This document shows, one piece after another, positions 53,801 through 59,740 of a DNA stretch of 64,000 nt. The notes beneath the pieces were generated by a model. The model saw only the letters and a program-made list of their open reading frames with translations. It was not told where the DNA came from and searched no databases. The position numbers were made by a program, and so were the translations under genes. Numbering within the stretch: position 1 is the stretch's first letter; the number at the start of each line of letters is the position of its first letter. Location: the IMG/VR virus record IMGVR_UViG_3300023184_000025, positions 186,001-250,000 of that record. The stretch is one strand, 5' to 3'. This stretch comes from a virus.

Positions 53801-56097
53801 ATCCTGGAGTACAGGTTGCCGCGCCCAGCTTTGCATCAAACACCGGCTACGATGTTGGTAATTATGATATCAATCCGTTTGATAACATCTCAGTTGGACC
53901 CGACGGCCAACCAAGCTACGATCCTGCTATACTTGATGCAATCTATGAAAGCGAATTTATAGACAGTTATCTGGGTATTCGCCCAACTGATGTCAATGTA
54001 GTTGGCGGAGAATTCATTGACACTTATTCGAGTTATGCCCCAGAAGAATTAGTACCAGGTGCAATTTTTGATACTCTGGATATTCGTGTGGTAACTACGC
54101 CCGGATCTGACTGGGACCATAATGGTCATGGATTCCCAATAGTTGTTGTGGCGTACACATATGACGGAATCGACAATGACTTCAGCTTTGCTGGTCTAGT
54201 TGATTATCCTGATCAAGTACGTGTGTGGAATGCAACAACTGGGCAACAATTAGTTCTTGGAGACCATTACATTGTTAATTGGGTAGCAAGAACAATAACA
54301 GTTACATCGAATATTTCCACAGGCGATAATGTTTCTATCAGCGTGTACGGCATTGGTGGCGGCAATCAATTGTACAAATATGCATTTAATGGTGCAGTGG
54401 TCAATGACGGAATTATAATTCCAATTGGTTATGATTTAATAGCTACATTTGCAATTTTTGTCAATGGAGAATTAGACACAGACTTTACATTTACACCCAC
54501 AGACGATGTTCGCGGCCTGCCATCAACATTGTTGACATTGAACAATACCTATCAAGTGTCTGATCTTGTGGTAGTAACTGCAATGGGGTACACAGCCGGT
54601 ACTACAAATTATACGTATCAATGGAGCACTCCACTGACACAATACATTGTGGCCGATGGAACAACGTTATCGTTCACACTATCTGAGAGTTTGTCAGGAA
54701 CTAATCCAGCAAACATCATTGTTGAGAAAAATGGTAATCGAGTTCGACCAGCTGAAAGTGCTGAATATATTTCTGATGGATCAAGTCTAGAGTACTACTT
54801 GCCAAATAGAGGAGCATATAGTCAATCACTAGTGGCTGACAATGATGTTGCAGTTTACATTGATACTGTGCCATTAATTCTTGGTGTTGGTTATGTAGTT
54901 AATCCGTATGTTGCTGGTAACGATAGAACCATCACTCTGAGTGCATTGCCTAGTATTGGATCAACGGTGTTGATCTCGGTGAGAACTGCATCTCCATACT
55001 ATCTCAGCGGCAACCAATTGATCTTTAGACCCGCTGGCGGAGTTATTCCAGTAGCAGGAGATATAATCAGTGTTACAACATTTAACGATACAGCACAACA
55101 AGAATTGTTAACTCAGGTGTTTGTTGGTCCTGAAACACAAGGCACGGTAATAACAGAAAGCTATGACGAAACAGTCTATGATTTAGGAACAATTAATAAT
55201 GACCCAGGATCTTATGATTATAGCGAAGGTATTTTGATTCAAACTAATAAATTTGATACTGGTAGACCTATTGCCAACGGCGCCCGCGTGATTGTAACAC
55301 TCAACGGAAGATACTTGTTTGAAAACAATGATTATTATGTTGACGGACAATATATTATCATTGCAGGACCACCAATTGGAGCTGCCGCAGTTGTGACCAT
55401 TGCTAGTTATACAGACAGCGTTATTCCAGGTGGCATTGAATTCCGTATATTCCAAGACATGCGAGGCCTACAAACTACCTATAGAGTCACCACCGACACA
55501 TCGACTGTGCTGGTACAGCCAGTACAAGAAAACGACGACATAATTTATGTCGACGATGCCACACATCTAGGTGATCCAGATTTACCAAATGGTATTTTTG
55601 GTATTGTGGTAATTGACGGTGAACGAATTACCTATCGATATAAAGACACAGGGTTGAATACTATCAGCGGTCTGCGTCGAGGCACGGCCGGTACCGCTGT
55701 TGCCAATCACCAGGTTGGTGATTCTGTAATTAATTCAGGATTCTCAAATGCCCTACCATCTGAATATCAAGATAAAATAGTTTATCAGAATTATCTGTCA
55801 GGCGGCGATCAAACTGTTTTTGTTGCTGAAAATATCAGTTTAACTGGCGATATAAACACTCTTGAAAATACTGTACAAGTGTATATTGCCGGAACACTAC
55901 AACATGGTGGGTACACAGTAAATTCTATTGCTCCAGTAACAGTCGAGTTTGATACTGCACCAGTACAAAATTATCAAGTTTCTATACAGGTACGTCAAGG
56001 AAAGAGTTGGTACGAACCTGGGGAAAGTACTGCAAGCAACGGGCAAGCACTACAAGTCACCGATACCCAGGCAGCAAGGTTTATCATGGGCGAATAA
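41815..56097 (+). CDS. Giant gp7-like baseplate wedge protein with FG-GAP beta-propeller
   Basis: One uninterrupted frame encodes 4760 residues, against 1032 for T4 gp7. The start (LLPEIFRTDTNRKFLSATLD, then DPFCDFDKFSNYSQYYWLPQ) is the conserved N-terminus of large wedge proteins placed after gp6 in marine T4-like phages. Many beta-sandwich modules of the form DGxxxxFxL...VxVNGxxL...DYTV occur. Residues about 2297-3150 contain seven FG-GAP-like repeats (FGASV...VGAPG and similar), the count of a full integrin-type propeller. Near residue 3820 there are Gly-Tyr repeats (NGGSGYTIAPDVIVTG). The end is an acidic-helical tail (DTQAARFIMGE). gp7 identity is by position and N-terminal pattern. Confidence 0.78.
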   Translation: MAIRRRTIDLLPEIFRTDTNRKFLSATLDQLTQEPITKKTQGYVGRRVGPGVNPADYYVTEPTAIRTNYQLEPGIIFLKPDTSTAIDAITYPGMVDALELQNANVTKQDRLFESQYYSWDPFCDFDKFSNYSQYYWLPQGVDSVDISTTEVPLTDTWEVTRGTDDYTFSDVRGKDPIITVARGGSYQFTVNQPGSNFWIQAEPGINGRLSATPNISSRGVLGVVNNGEDQGTVTFNVPLKTAQDFYYNLNDIGSVDLVTTLNFNQINNISVAQFLQQFPNGIDGTTNLNNKTVIFLNRNSDAESGGWQLTTPFDPLVRTVPNQVGTSISYDINGEPYDYVPYETLTDIIVSGEPDPLDGQPGSYDSILFDQTTDITSQAQRYSVWQIQYISETGLDPYIRLSSILPVNNLSKFKILFGETYSSTSWYKNASGYFEQIPLLTAVLNTLWYQDSTNPEIFGQIRLIDAEQVEPIDINDIIGAKNYISQNGVEFTNGLKVQFRGPTIPAGYQDLEYYVEGVGTGPGISARVGFIDGEAYFGAWHLKGNQKITGTIRQTDVYQQYIYDTVEESLLNIGTGETTGTPLATSGVAGAPRGNGIILIPVSELVTPETYTKSETIPYDFTSYDSTPWDASLNAPTVPDYITINRASQDRNAWSRSNRWFHKDVINATAEYNNQVAVIDNNYRAKRPIIEFRANIDLYNNGTQAKPPVNIVDFAITDAFSNINGQRGYSTDGYTFIDGSLVIFANDSDATVRNRIYKVKFIDTTGTGAKIIDLIPVINSQALVNQTVVCLSGNTQQGKSYWFDGVSWYEAQEKIGVNQPPLFDVFDPDGVSFGNRAVYPSSTFTGSRLFGYGVGTTSSVDVVLGFSLKYLNINNLGDIVFENYLYNDTFIYVKDNISSELKVSTGFVREYIDRVSFTEVIGWQKAAAENRSRQIFRFTYNGENLKLDVPVTTTSVFPAVQMFIEGVFVDPTKYSVTINGQNTIIELATTPALGTIIELQVLSNYASKVGFYEVPLNLENNPLNENSGSYTLGTIRTHYESIGQNLKNIVGPINGANNTRDLGDLIPYGDNIVQHSAPLALTGVFLREQQYELFNSLRFNSQEYTKYKSLLLDLAAKGNYINLTPTQVLDSVLQEISIGRSNLSPFYWSDMIPSGETYAEITYTYSFTSDSTFDLSTIYNFTSSNYHSVLVYLNGNILTREYDYTVSADSPTMTITATLAVGDVIKIREYNTTYGSYVPNTPTKIGLYPAFKPSMFVSDTYVNSTEVIQGHDGSITVAFGDFRDQVLLEFETRIFNNLKIISEIPITLDDVMPGQFRTTEYSLTEINNILSEDFLSWVGWNKLDYNTQFYVPLNPFTYNYSQSANKLDNQPLLGNWRGNYLYFYDTITPNTTPWEMLGFSQQPYWWEAEYGPAPYTSGNLVLWDDLEKGLIKDPVGYYVDPRYVRPGLTQVIPSGSEGELTSPFNSIVGNFDQTSFRRSWVFGDDGPVESAWRTSSAWAFAVMRLLALTKPAKFFALFADRDRYVYDSAHEQYLWDNRYRLDAKNLEPLYGNGVSKASYIDWIIDYNRQRGINSTTGLTDSLYNIDVRLCWRMAAFSDKNYLKIYTERSTPNSLNASLMLPDESYQLLLYKNQPFSKIVYSSIVVQSSEDGWAVYGYSNNAPYFNILVSKPSGKTLTISANGVNISVPVEYSDTVAEVPYGYAFTNKAAVCDFILSYGKLLETQGLIFENRENGSALNWQQMAQEFVYWSNQGWAPGAIINLNPAATSISVTRPGAVVESLVPVTIDNIILNQNRTPVPGTDLQIDRFGNTFKVSSLTSNTINFLNLKFTAYEHLAILDNTSIFADLIYQPVTGARQSRVRVFGTLSGDWNGTVDAPGFVLNQDNIVAWIPNKKYAKGEIVLFKNEYWSASTIIQPSQEFNYSVWIKSDYGQIQKGLLPNAANDSNQLAQAYSIYSANLERDVDLFSYGLIGFRPREYMQALNLTDVSQVNLYQSFLGTKGTPRAAEIFSFANLGKEIAQYDIYEYWAVQRSTYGANANRSYFELLLNQALLPSDPSLIEIILPTQESPADQTVLLQNIWKESYKLTSTDILPTTTDNFSVTRLPIAGYVNFDDADITCFSLENPQTIADSLPSIGVGTTIWVAKTNSYDWNIYRVGKVPGTITTVTDNLNDRAAVTFTKEHNLSVGDFIIIKGFDVAIDGVYNILAVPTLTTVLIYYTFTGGLTTLTGTGIPFTLVSSRFKQASDLANNPISSQLVPGAMAWIDDNGIENKWSVIEKTSPFELKTILTPAISVENSRFGASVSQGFENIGALVGAPGYNPNNDVNVPGGVYSYVKAENDQYVQNILLQLGATNTVGYGNAIDIGGQNWAAAGASESNNKQGYVGVIYQYPSSNVFEQRQLLVSPDQDFGQGEFGYSVAVSANDQWMYIGAPGNNKVYAFTQVDIPEQRVRYITDGVSYVYNYNNSIIINSDEQITVTLGDEILVYGADYTVTLENVVLGTVPTAGLPLVITRNSSVNLDQQVYYNVTQDVTSGSGSGAEFTIWRNRGVYYVTLTSPGTAYAVGNTIVIDATTIGGGTSPANDLTITVTAVVSGGIVSFTQSGSGVSNTSVFPLDPYLYTATDIFSFSVTVNGQLYRPFIDYDFNSDSALSSLDLVFNTIPPADSSITATSKSYYTFVTALTVPGLVNTARFGQSVVTPKTGGTVIIGAPNATEAGQAYVFDRVVERFIVTDSTVTSYTTTDTLVGPTTVTLNGAFLLNTDGNIDGTFSVAGNTVTITTALNVGDIIEINVNQFNLIQTVEDEDQTAFANFGYTIEQCLSGCNLFVGSPLDGDRSPQGGAVDYYINQSGMYGTTTTTVANPTLAPGDSIRINNTVVECSGTTVAELAADITAANIPNVTVSIIPNVELFGDGTTKIFDVGNIYSNAYSYTPVVYVRNVFQTLNVNYTYSSDSKQITFMLAPGVYDPIRVVAGRLTIGVKNFEASTPSYRLTVLPCVGPLFDALGINTYVWLQDIYPPVIQDYANFGKAISINTESTMLIIGAPNGSIVAPTTFDNGTTYFDDYSSNFFDPVKQSGVVYEYDFLPSANPSATNPGRWVFGQQLFEDTIESLDALGAAVDYTSGHIFVGAPGADLGDSQVNYGKVLQIENPTRSQSWTVKHIQQPMVDIASMNTVFMYDRVTGAAKNYFDFFNPLQGRMLGVIEQNVDYTGAVDPAAYNVGTVNNYGSSWAQERVGKIWWDTTNVRFIDPNQNDIVYASRRWGQIFPGSSVDVYQWTATDVAPVNYTGPGTVYATDQYVVTSSLNEQGVFVTTYYFWVKGITTVSKTARKTLSPEAITRYIENPRASGIPYIAPINASTIAIYNGLGFISAQDTVLHTEFDREQTENEVHVEYQLIPQDRPDGFLIDSLYRKLQDSFCGEDTAGSPVPDPFLSPSEKYGVQFRPRQSMFVNRFLALQNYLQRSNTILVQYPIAENRNLSLLNSEEPQPSVASGAWDKRVANIEELSYQNLAEVPFGYTYLVESDSTNNGLWTIYETTPGFIPGEKVLSLIRVQSYNTKKYWNYINWYRPGYNPLTRILMEIPTYSALTTISVPNGSSIKITANAQGKWEIYLLESGVWNRVGLQDGTIEFSATLWNYSIGRFGFDVEVFDAQYYDQEPVTETRKIIQSINQELFVGDLLIERNRLLILMFNYILSEQEAPVWITKTSLIDVDHTVRNLEPYQIYRADNQDFVLNYIQEVKPYHTQIREFNLRYQGNDIFQGSLTDFDVPAYYNTTQNKFISPILEYNGLIYSDSDSLAPVTDPVWSTWPFTQWVNNYLLSIENVTIVNGGSGYTIAPDVIVTGDCQTPAVMTALINSAGKVVAIEIINPGVGYQTTAIVTLSGGNGSGATVVAVMGNAMVRELTTTIKYDRCQYSSIVVDWEPNVNYSNGTLVRYDNRVWIADSSDSTGVQSSTFDPSQWEIRPAGELQGADRTMGYYVPTANEPGLDLGLLISGVTYPGVQVAAPSFASNTGYDVGNYDINPFDNISVGPDGQPSYDPAILDAIYESEFIDSYLGIRPTDVNVVGGEFIDTYSSYAPEELVPGAIFDTLDIRVVTTPGSDWDHNGHGFPIVVVAYTYDGIDNDFSFAGLVDYPDQVRVWNATTGQQLVLGDHYIVNWVARTITVTSNISTGDNVSISVYGIGGGNQLYKYAFNGAVVNDGIIIPIGYDLIATFAIFVNGELDTDFTFTPTDDVRGLPSTLLTLNNTYQVSDLVVVTAMGYTAGTTNYTYQWSTPLTQYIVADGTTLSFTLSESLSGTNPANIIVEKNGNRVRPAESAEYISDGSSLEYYLPNRGAYSQSLVADNDVAVYIDTVPLILGVGYVVNPYVAGNDRTITLSALPSIGSTVLISVRTASPYYLSGNQLIFRPAGGVIPVAGDIISVTTFNDTAQQELLTQVFVGPETQGTVITESYDETVYDLGTINNDPGSYDYSEGILIQTNKFDTGRPIANGARVIVTLNGRYLFENNDYYVDGQYIIIAGPPIGAAAVVTIASYTDSVIPGGIEFRIFQDMRGLQTTYRVTTDTSTVLVQPVQENDDIIYVDDATHLGDPDLPNGIFGIVVIDGERITYRYKDTGLNTISGLRRGTAGTAVANHQVGDSVINSGFSNALPSEYQDKIVYQNYLSGGDQTVFVAENISLTGDINTLENTVQVYIAGTLQHGGYTVNSIAPVTVEFDTAPVQNYQVSIQVRQGKSWYEPGESTASNGQALQVTDTQAARFIMGE
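48694..51250 (+). repeat. Seven FG-GAP-like protein repeats inside the giant wedge gene
   Basis: Repeat cores begin near 48703 (FGASV), 48883 (YGNAI), 49053 (FGYSV), 49884 (FGQSV), 50246 (FGYTI), 50887 (FGKAI) and 51150 (LGAAV). Each is followed by a GAP-like turn (VGAPG, AAGAS, IGAPG, IGAPN, VGSPL, IGAPN, VGAPG). Spacing is uneven because other beta domains are inserted, mainly between the third and fourth repeats. In integrins such repeats make a seven-blade propeller that binds ligands and metal. Confidence 0.75.
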
Positions 56098-56101
56098 ACG
56101 T

Positions 56102-56109
56102 GGTAAATA
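56102..56109 (+). promoter_or_regulatory. Late-promoter-like motif (GGTAAATA)
   Basis: GGTAAATA ends four bases before the ATG of the 50-residue gene at 56114. It matches six of eight bases of the T4 late consensus and is very close to the start. Confidence 0.3.
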
Positions 56110-56113
56110 AAGT

Positions 56114-56266
56114 ATGATTCAACAAACGCAACCAACTAAACCCGCTGGCCAGCAGGCGCAAAATCCTGCTCCAAAACCCAACGAAACCGGGGCGTTCAGC
56201 ATAGAAGGTCATATCAAAATATTTGACCCGACCACTAAAGAAACTTTTGTGGAGAAACGAGCATGA
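56114..56266 (+). CDS. Small protein, partial paralogue of the next gene's N-terminus
   Basis: This 50-codon frame begins MIQQTQPTKPAGQQAQNPAP, a Gln/Pro-rich linker, then FSIEGHIKIFDPTTKETFVE. The second part matches the start of the following protein (VEGFLKIHDPNSKEIFVDK). Its TGA overlaps the next ATG (ATGA). The conserved sequence and coupling support it as a real gene, probably a fragment or adaptor derived by duplication. Confidence 0.6.
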   Translation: MIQQTQPTKPAGQQAQNPAPKPNETGAFSIEGHIKIFDPTTKETFVEKRA

Positions 56267-56868
56267 TGTCTTTGGGTCCTGTTTTGGTCGAGGGATTTTT
56301 AAAAATCCACGATCCTAATTCTAAAGAAATATTTGTAGACAAGCATAATGCTATTCATTATGAAAATATGAGTATTGCGCTGGCACAGAGCATTGCCAAT
56401 AAAAATCTTGGTTTCATTTATGCTATGGCATTTGGTAACGGTGGAGCATCAGTAGACCCCACAGGTGTAATTACATATTTGCCGCCAAATACCACTGGTC
56501 AGAATGCTGACTTATATAATCAAACATACCTAAAAGTAGTAGATGATAATTCTCCTGCTAATACTGATCCAACAAGAAACAATTTAACAGTTTTACATAC
56601 ATCTGGCAAAGTTTACACCGACGTTTTAGTAACTTGTTTACTAGACTATGGCGAGCCAGCTGGACAACAGGCCTTTGATAATTCAACTAATTTCAACGGC
56701 GAATTTGTGTTTGACGAGCTAGGATTAAAAGCCTGGGAAGGTGCAAATGATAATTTGATGTTAATTACTCATGTTATTTTTCACCCAGTACAAAAGAGTT
56801 TGAATAGGCAGATTCAAATTGACTATACTGTACGAATCCAGACTCTAACTAACTTGAGTTCAGCATAA
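56263..56868 (+). CDS. Virion structural protein downstream of the giant wedge gene
   Basis: The 201-residue protein starts MMSLGPVLVEGFLKIHDPNS, then AIHYENMSIALAQSIANKNL, a middle FGNGGASVDPTG and a C-terminal FDELGLKAWEG with IDYTVRIQT. This arrangement (GHxLIxDxxTxExxxxKxNAIHxENMS-like) is a standing structural protein of marine T4-like phages near fibre genes. It may be a baseplate or fibre-attachment part; which one is not known. A perfect late promoter follows between it and the fibre gene. Confidence 0.6.
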   Translation: MMSLGPVLVEGFLKIHDPNSKEIFVDKHNAIHYENMSIALAQSIANKNLGFIYAMAFGNGGASVDPTGVITYLPPNTTGQNADLYNQTYLKVVDDNSPANTDPTRNNLTVLHTSGKVYTDVLVTCLLDYGEPAGQQAFDNSTNFNGEFVFDELGLKAWEGANDNLMLITHVIFHPVQKSLNRQIQIDYTVRIQTLTNLSSA

Positions 56869-56888
56869 ATATGAGTAGAGAATTCTGC

Positions 56889-56896
56889 TATAAATA
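56889..56896 (+). promoter_or_regulatory. T4-type late promoter (TATAAATA, perfect match)
   Basis: TATAAATA lies 24 bases before the ATG at 56921, with AGGATGGAG as ribosome binding site between. All eight bases match the T4 late consensus. A second copy, CATAAATA, lies at 56864-56871, overlapping the stop of the upstream gene. Confidence 0.7.
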
Positions 56897-56920
56897 CTAT
56901 CAGGATGGAGTGAATTAAAC

Positions 56921-58351
56921 ATGGCATATACAATCAATTTAACTGATGGATCAATCTTTGCAACAATTGCAGATGGTACCATCAATACTAGTTCTAGCAT
57001 GACCCTAGTGGGTAAAAACTACGCTGGTTACGGTGAGTTTTTAGACGAAAACTTTGTACACTTGTTAGAAAATGGAGCAAATACTGTTGCACCTGGTGCA
57101 CCTTTAACTGGACAACTTTGGTGGGATAAAACTACTGCCACAATGAAAGTGTACAACGGTACAACATTCAAAGTTATTTCGGCTTCAACTGCAAGTTCTA
57201 CAGCACCAACTAGTAACGTAGCTGGAGATTTATGGTTTGACACAGTAAATCAACAACTCAAAGCCTACAACGGTAGCGCCTTTATTTTAATTGGTCCAGC
57301 ATCAACTGCTGGGCAAGGAACGTCAGGAGCTGTGGTCGAAACAGTAACAGATAACGTTTCAATAGACCACGTGGTTGTTAAACTATACGTTGAAGATACT
57401 GTGGTTGGTATTGTTTCAAAAGATGCAACATTCACTCCACAAGTTGCAATCACTGGATTCAGCACAGTTGGCCCAGGCATACAACTAAGCACCACTGTTT
57501 CAAGTGCATTGTTCCGTGGAAGTGCTACTAATGCACAAACACTAGATGGGCTTGACAGCACAGACTTTTTAAGTGCCGTCAGCAATGATACAACTTCAGG
57601 AACACTGGGCATCTTAAATGACACAGGATTAACTGTTGGCGCTGATCAGGATGCAAAACTTTCTGTAACAACAGCCACTTCAGAAGTTGTTCTTCAAAAT
57701 CAAACACAAGATGCCAACCTAACACTCAAAGTCAATGACGGCGGTGTAGTAACCACAGTTCTGGCAGTAAACGGTGCAACGTCAGCTGTGTCTATTCCAA
57801 CTACTCTTGCAGTAACAGGTAATGTCACTGGTGGAAACCTAAGTGTAACCACTGGTTCTGTGACACTTGGTAGCATTGTAAATGCTGCCGGCAACGGTGT
57901 TGGTAACATTGGTTCAACCAGTGGTTACTTTAATACTGTATTTGCCAAGGCAACTTCAGCTCAATATGCCGACGTTGCTGAACGTTTTGCGTCAGACACT
58001 ACCTATCCAGCTGGAACAGTTGTTGAGCTTGGCGGCATTGCCGAAATCACTGTTTCTCTTACTGAATTGTCAGAAAATGTGTTTGGCGTTATAAGTACAC
58101 AAGCAGCCTATCTAATGAATTCGGCTGCTGGAACAGACGAAACACATCCACCAATTGCAATGACAGGTAGAGTTCCGGTTCGTGTGGTTGGTATGGTTCG
58201 TAAAGGCGACAGATTAGTTTCAGCAGGTTTTGGGTCGGCTCGTTCAGCCAAACCTGGAGAAGCTTCGGCATTTAATGTCATCGGTCGTTCTTTAGAAGAC
58301 AAATTAGACATCAACGAAGGCACAGTAGAAGCCATTGTTGCAACCAAATAA
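56921..58351 (+). CDS. Tail-fibre protein with conserved C-terminal autoprocessing-like domain
   Basis: The 476-residue protein starts MAYTINLTDGSIFATIADGT and has two copies of a GxLWWD/GDLWFD-type motif (GQLWWDKTTATMKVYNG and GDLWFDTVNQQLKAYNG), a common fibre repeat. A beta-strand-rich middle follows (VTGNVTGGNLSVTTGSVTLG). The last 130 residues (YADVAERFASDTTYPAGTVV, then PIAMTGRVPVRVVG and EASAFNVIGRSLED) match the C-terminal fibre domain related to Peptidase_G2/intramolecular chaperones. It is probably a receptor-binding fibre. It has its own perfect late promoter. Confidence 0.75.
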   Translation: MAYTINLTDGSIFATIADGTINTSSSMTLVGKNYAGYGEFLDENFVHLLENGANTVAPGAPLTGQLWWDKTTATMKVYNGTTFKVISASTASSTAPTSNVAGDLWFDTVNQQLKAYNGSAFILIGPASTAGQGTSGAVVETVTDNVSIDHVVVKLYVEDTVVGIVSKDATFTPQVAITGFSTVGPGIQLSTTVSSALFRGSATNAQTLDGLDSTDFLSAVSNDTTSGTLGILNDTGLTVGADQDAKLSVTTATSEVVLQNQTQDANLTLKVNDGGVVTTVLAVNGATSAVSIPTTLAVTGNVTGGNLSVTTGSVTLGSIVNAAGNGVGNIGSTSGYFNTVFAKATSAQYADVAERFASDTTYPAGTVVELGGIAEITVSLTELSENVFGVISTQAAYLMNSAAGTDETHPPIAMTGRVPVRVVGMVRKGDRLVSAGFGSARSAKPGEASAFNVIGRSLEDKLDINEGTVEAIVATK

Positions 58352-58372
58352 AAATAACTAGGACAACAGAAA

Positions 58373-59359
58373 ATGACGTACTCATCAGGTCAACTAATTC
58401 AAGCAACCGATTATAACGGTTTTGTTAGCACCACAGCAGGTGCCAACGTTAACGATCTTTGGGCGGCAGGGTCAACTGACAAGGGATACGGTCAGAGTTC
58501 TTTGTCAACAGTGAGCGCCCTTGGAACAGTCACAGCTACTCAGTGGGCAACACTGGTCAACACCATATCAAGTATGGCTAGCCACACGGGCACAGGAATT
58601 ACATCAAGATCAGCCCCTACTGCTGGTAATACAATTAACATCTTATCAAATTTAAACACAGATTTGACCAACTTGACCACCAACAGAGGTAATGCAGTTG
58701 GCAGTGGAACTCAGTATACTGCCTGGACAGGCACAAGTGCAAAAACTTCAGGAACTGGTTCGGGTGCGTCTGCTTGGACAATCACATTTACACATACTGT
58801 TCAATTTGCATCAGCAGATGCCGCACGTTACTTTTGGAATGCAGGCGGCCTAGTCAAATGGCAAGTTGGCAAGTCATCAACTGGCACAGTAGCCGATACT
58901 GAATGGAATGACTTGGCCAGCACATTGACTGGTAGCATCTTTATCTCTGGACGAGTCAACAGCACCTCACAGACCATTAATGGTACAAGTTATACTGGCA
59001 CCACAAAATCAGGTGGATCAGGATCACCCAACGTGTTAGCAACCACCACTGGATGGTATCAATTATCAACCGGCGATACCACAATATACAGACAGTATGC
59101 TGATACTGCACCGTATACCAATCAATACATTCAGCTCAATGCTAGAACAGCTGGATCAGGAACACAGTTGGTATTAACAACAACCTGGGTTGATCCAGGC
59201 AGTGGTTTTGGACCTGATAACATCAGTGGCGGGTCAGACAGCTCTGGTGTATCTTTTGGCTCTGCTCCAGCTACACTTGTATCATATATTCCACCATCAA
59301 CAACCTATCTTACTTCAGCCTCCTGGGGAACCCCAACTGTGGCTGCCACAGTATCTTAA
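58373..59359 (+). CDS. Fibre-associated structural protein
   Basis: The 328-residue protein, rich in Thr, Ser, Gly and Ala, starts MTYSSGQLIQATDYNGFVST and has aromatic patterns FTHTVQFASADAARYFWNAGG and SGRVNSTSQTING. The start recalls fibre or structural proteins that in marine phages follow the fibre gene. No enzyme motif is visible. Its end is followed by an intrinsic terminator, so it closes the late operon begun at 56889. Confidence 0.6.
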   Translation: MTYSSGQLIQATDYNGFVSTTAGANVNDLWAAGSTDKGYGQSSLSTVSALGTVTATQWATLVNTISSMASHTGTGITSRSAPTAGNTINILSNLNTDLTNLTTNRGNAVGSGTQYTAWTGTSAKTSGTGSGASAWTITFTHTVQFASADAARYFWNAGGLVKWQVGKSSTGTVADTEWNDLASTLTGSIFISGRVNSTSQTINGTSYTGTTKSGGSGSPNVLATTTGWYQLSTGDTTIYRQYADTAPYTNQYIQLNARTAGSGTQLVLTTTWVDPGSGFGPDNISGGSDSSGVSFGSAPATLVSYIPPSTTYLTSASWGTPTVAATVS

Positions 59360-59377
59360 TATTGTAACGATCTTACC

Positions 59378-59406
59378 AAAAGGGCCTCCGGGCCCTTTAC
59401 TTTTTT
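59378..59406 (+). terminator. Strong intrinsic terminator after the fibre operon
   Basis: AAAGGGCC/GGCCCTTT forms an 8-bp stem with a TCCG loop, followed by ACTTTTTT. The stem is nearly the same as that of the terminator after gp23 (7196-7217). Confidence 0.85.
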
Positions 59407-59418
59407 CAATATATCCTG

Positions 59419-59424
59419 TATAAT
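59419..59424 (+). promoter_or_regulatory. Possible sigma70-like -10 box of the sugar-enzyme operon
   Basis: TATAAT lies eight bases before the ATG at 59432. The best -35 candidate with a 17-base spacer is TTTACT (59396-59401), which overlaps the preceding terminator. The promoter is thus uncertain. Confidence 0.3.
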
Positions 59425-59431
59425 TGACTGT

Positions 59432-59740
59432 ATGAATAATGACAACTTGATTGCACATTCACGTGCTCGCTTTGACCATGCAGCCGCAAAACGTATCCTT
59501 AAAGAAAAGTACCAGAGCAAAATGATATTTGCCTATAACGGTGGAATGTGGCAAGCAGGTCCTGAGCTATTGACATTGATACATGCCTGCCCAGTCGACG
59601 ATGATATTGTAATTTTAGATTTATATGGTAATCCTGTAAAAATTAACCCAACAGAATTACAACACTTGGCTCTTGGTCGTTGGCAAGAACAAATGAATGC
59701 ATGGTTGATTGAGCATGAAGAATTAGGCAAAAAAAGATGA
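59432..59740 (+). CDS. Small conserved phage protein
   Basis: The 102-residue protein is helix-strand-helix with LKEKYQSKMIFAYNGGMWQA, a pattern (KEKYxSxxxFAxNGGMW) that recurs in T4-like phages of marine bacteria. The rest, VDDDIVILDLYGNPVKINPTEL, forms strands. It overlaps the following glycosyltransferase-like gene (ATGA). Function is not known. Confidence 0.55.
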   Translation: MNNDNLIAHSRARFDHAAAKRILKEKYQSKMIFAYNGGMWQAGPELLTLIHACPVDDDIVILDLYGNPVKINPTELQHLALGRWQEQMNAWLIEHEELGKKR

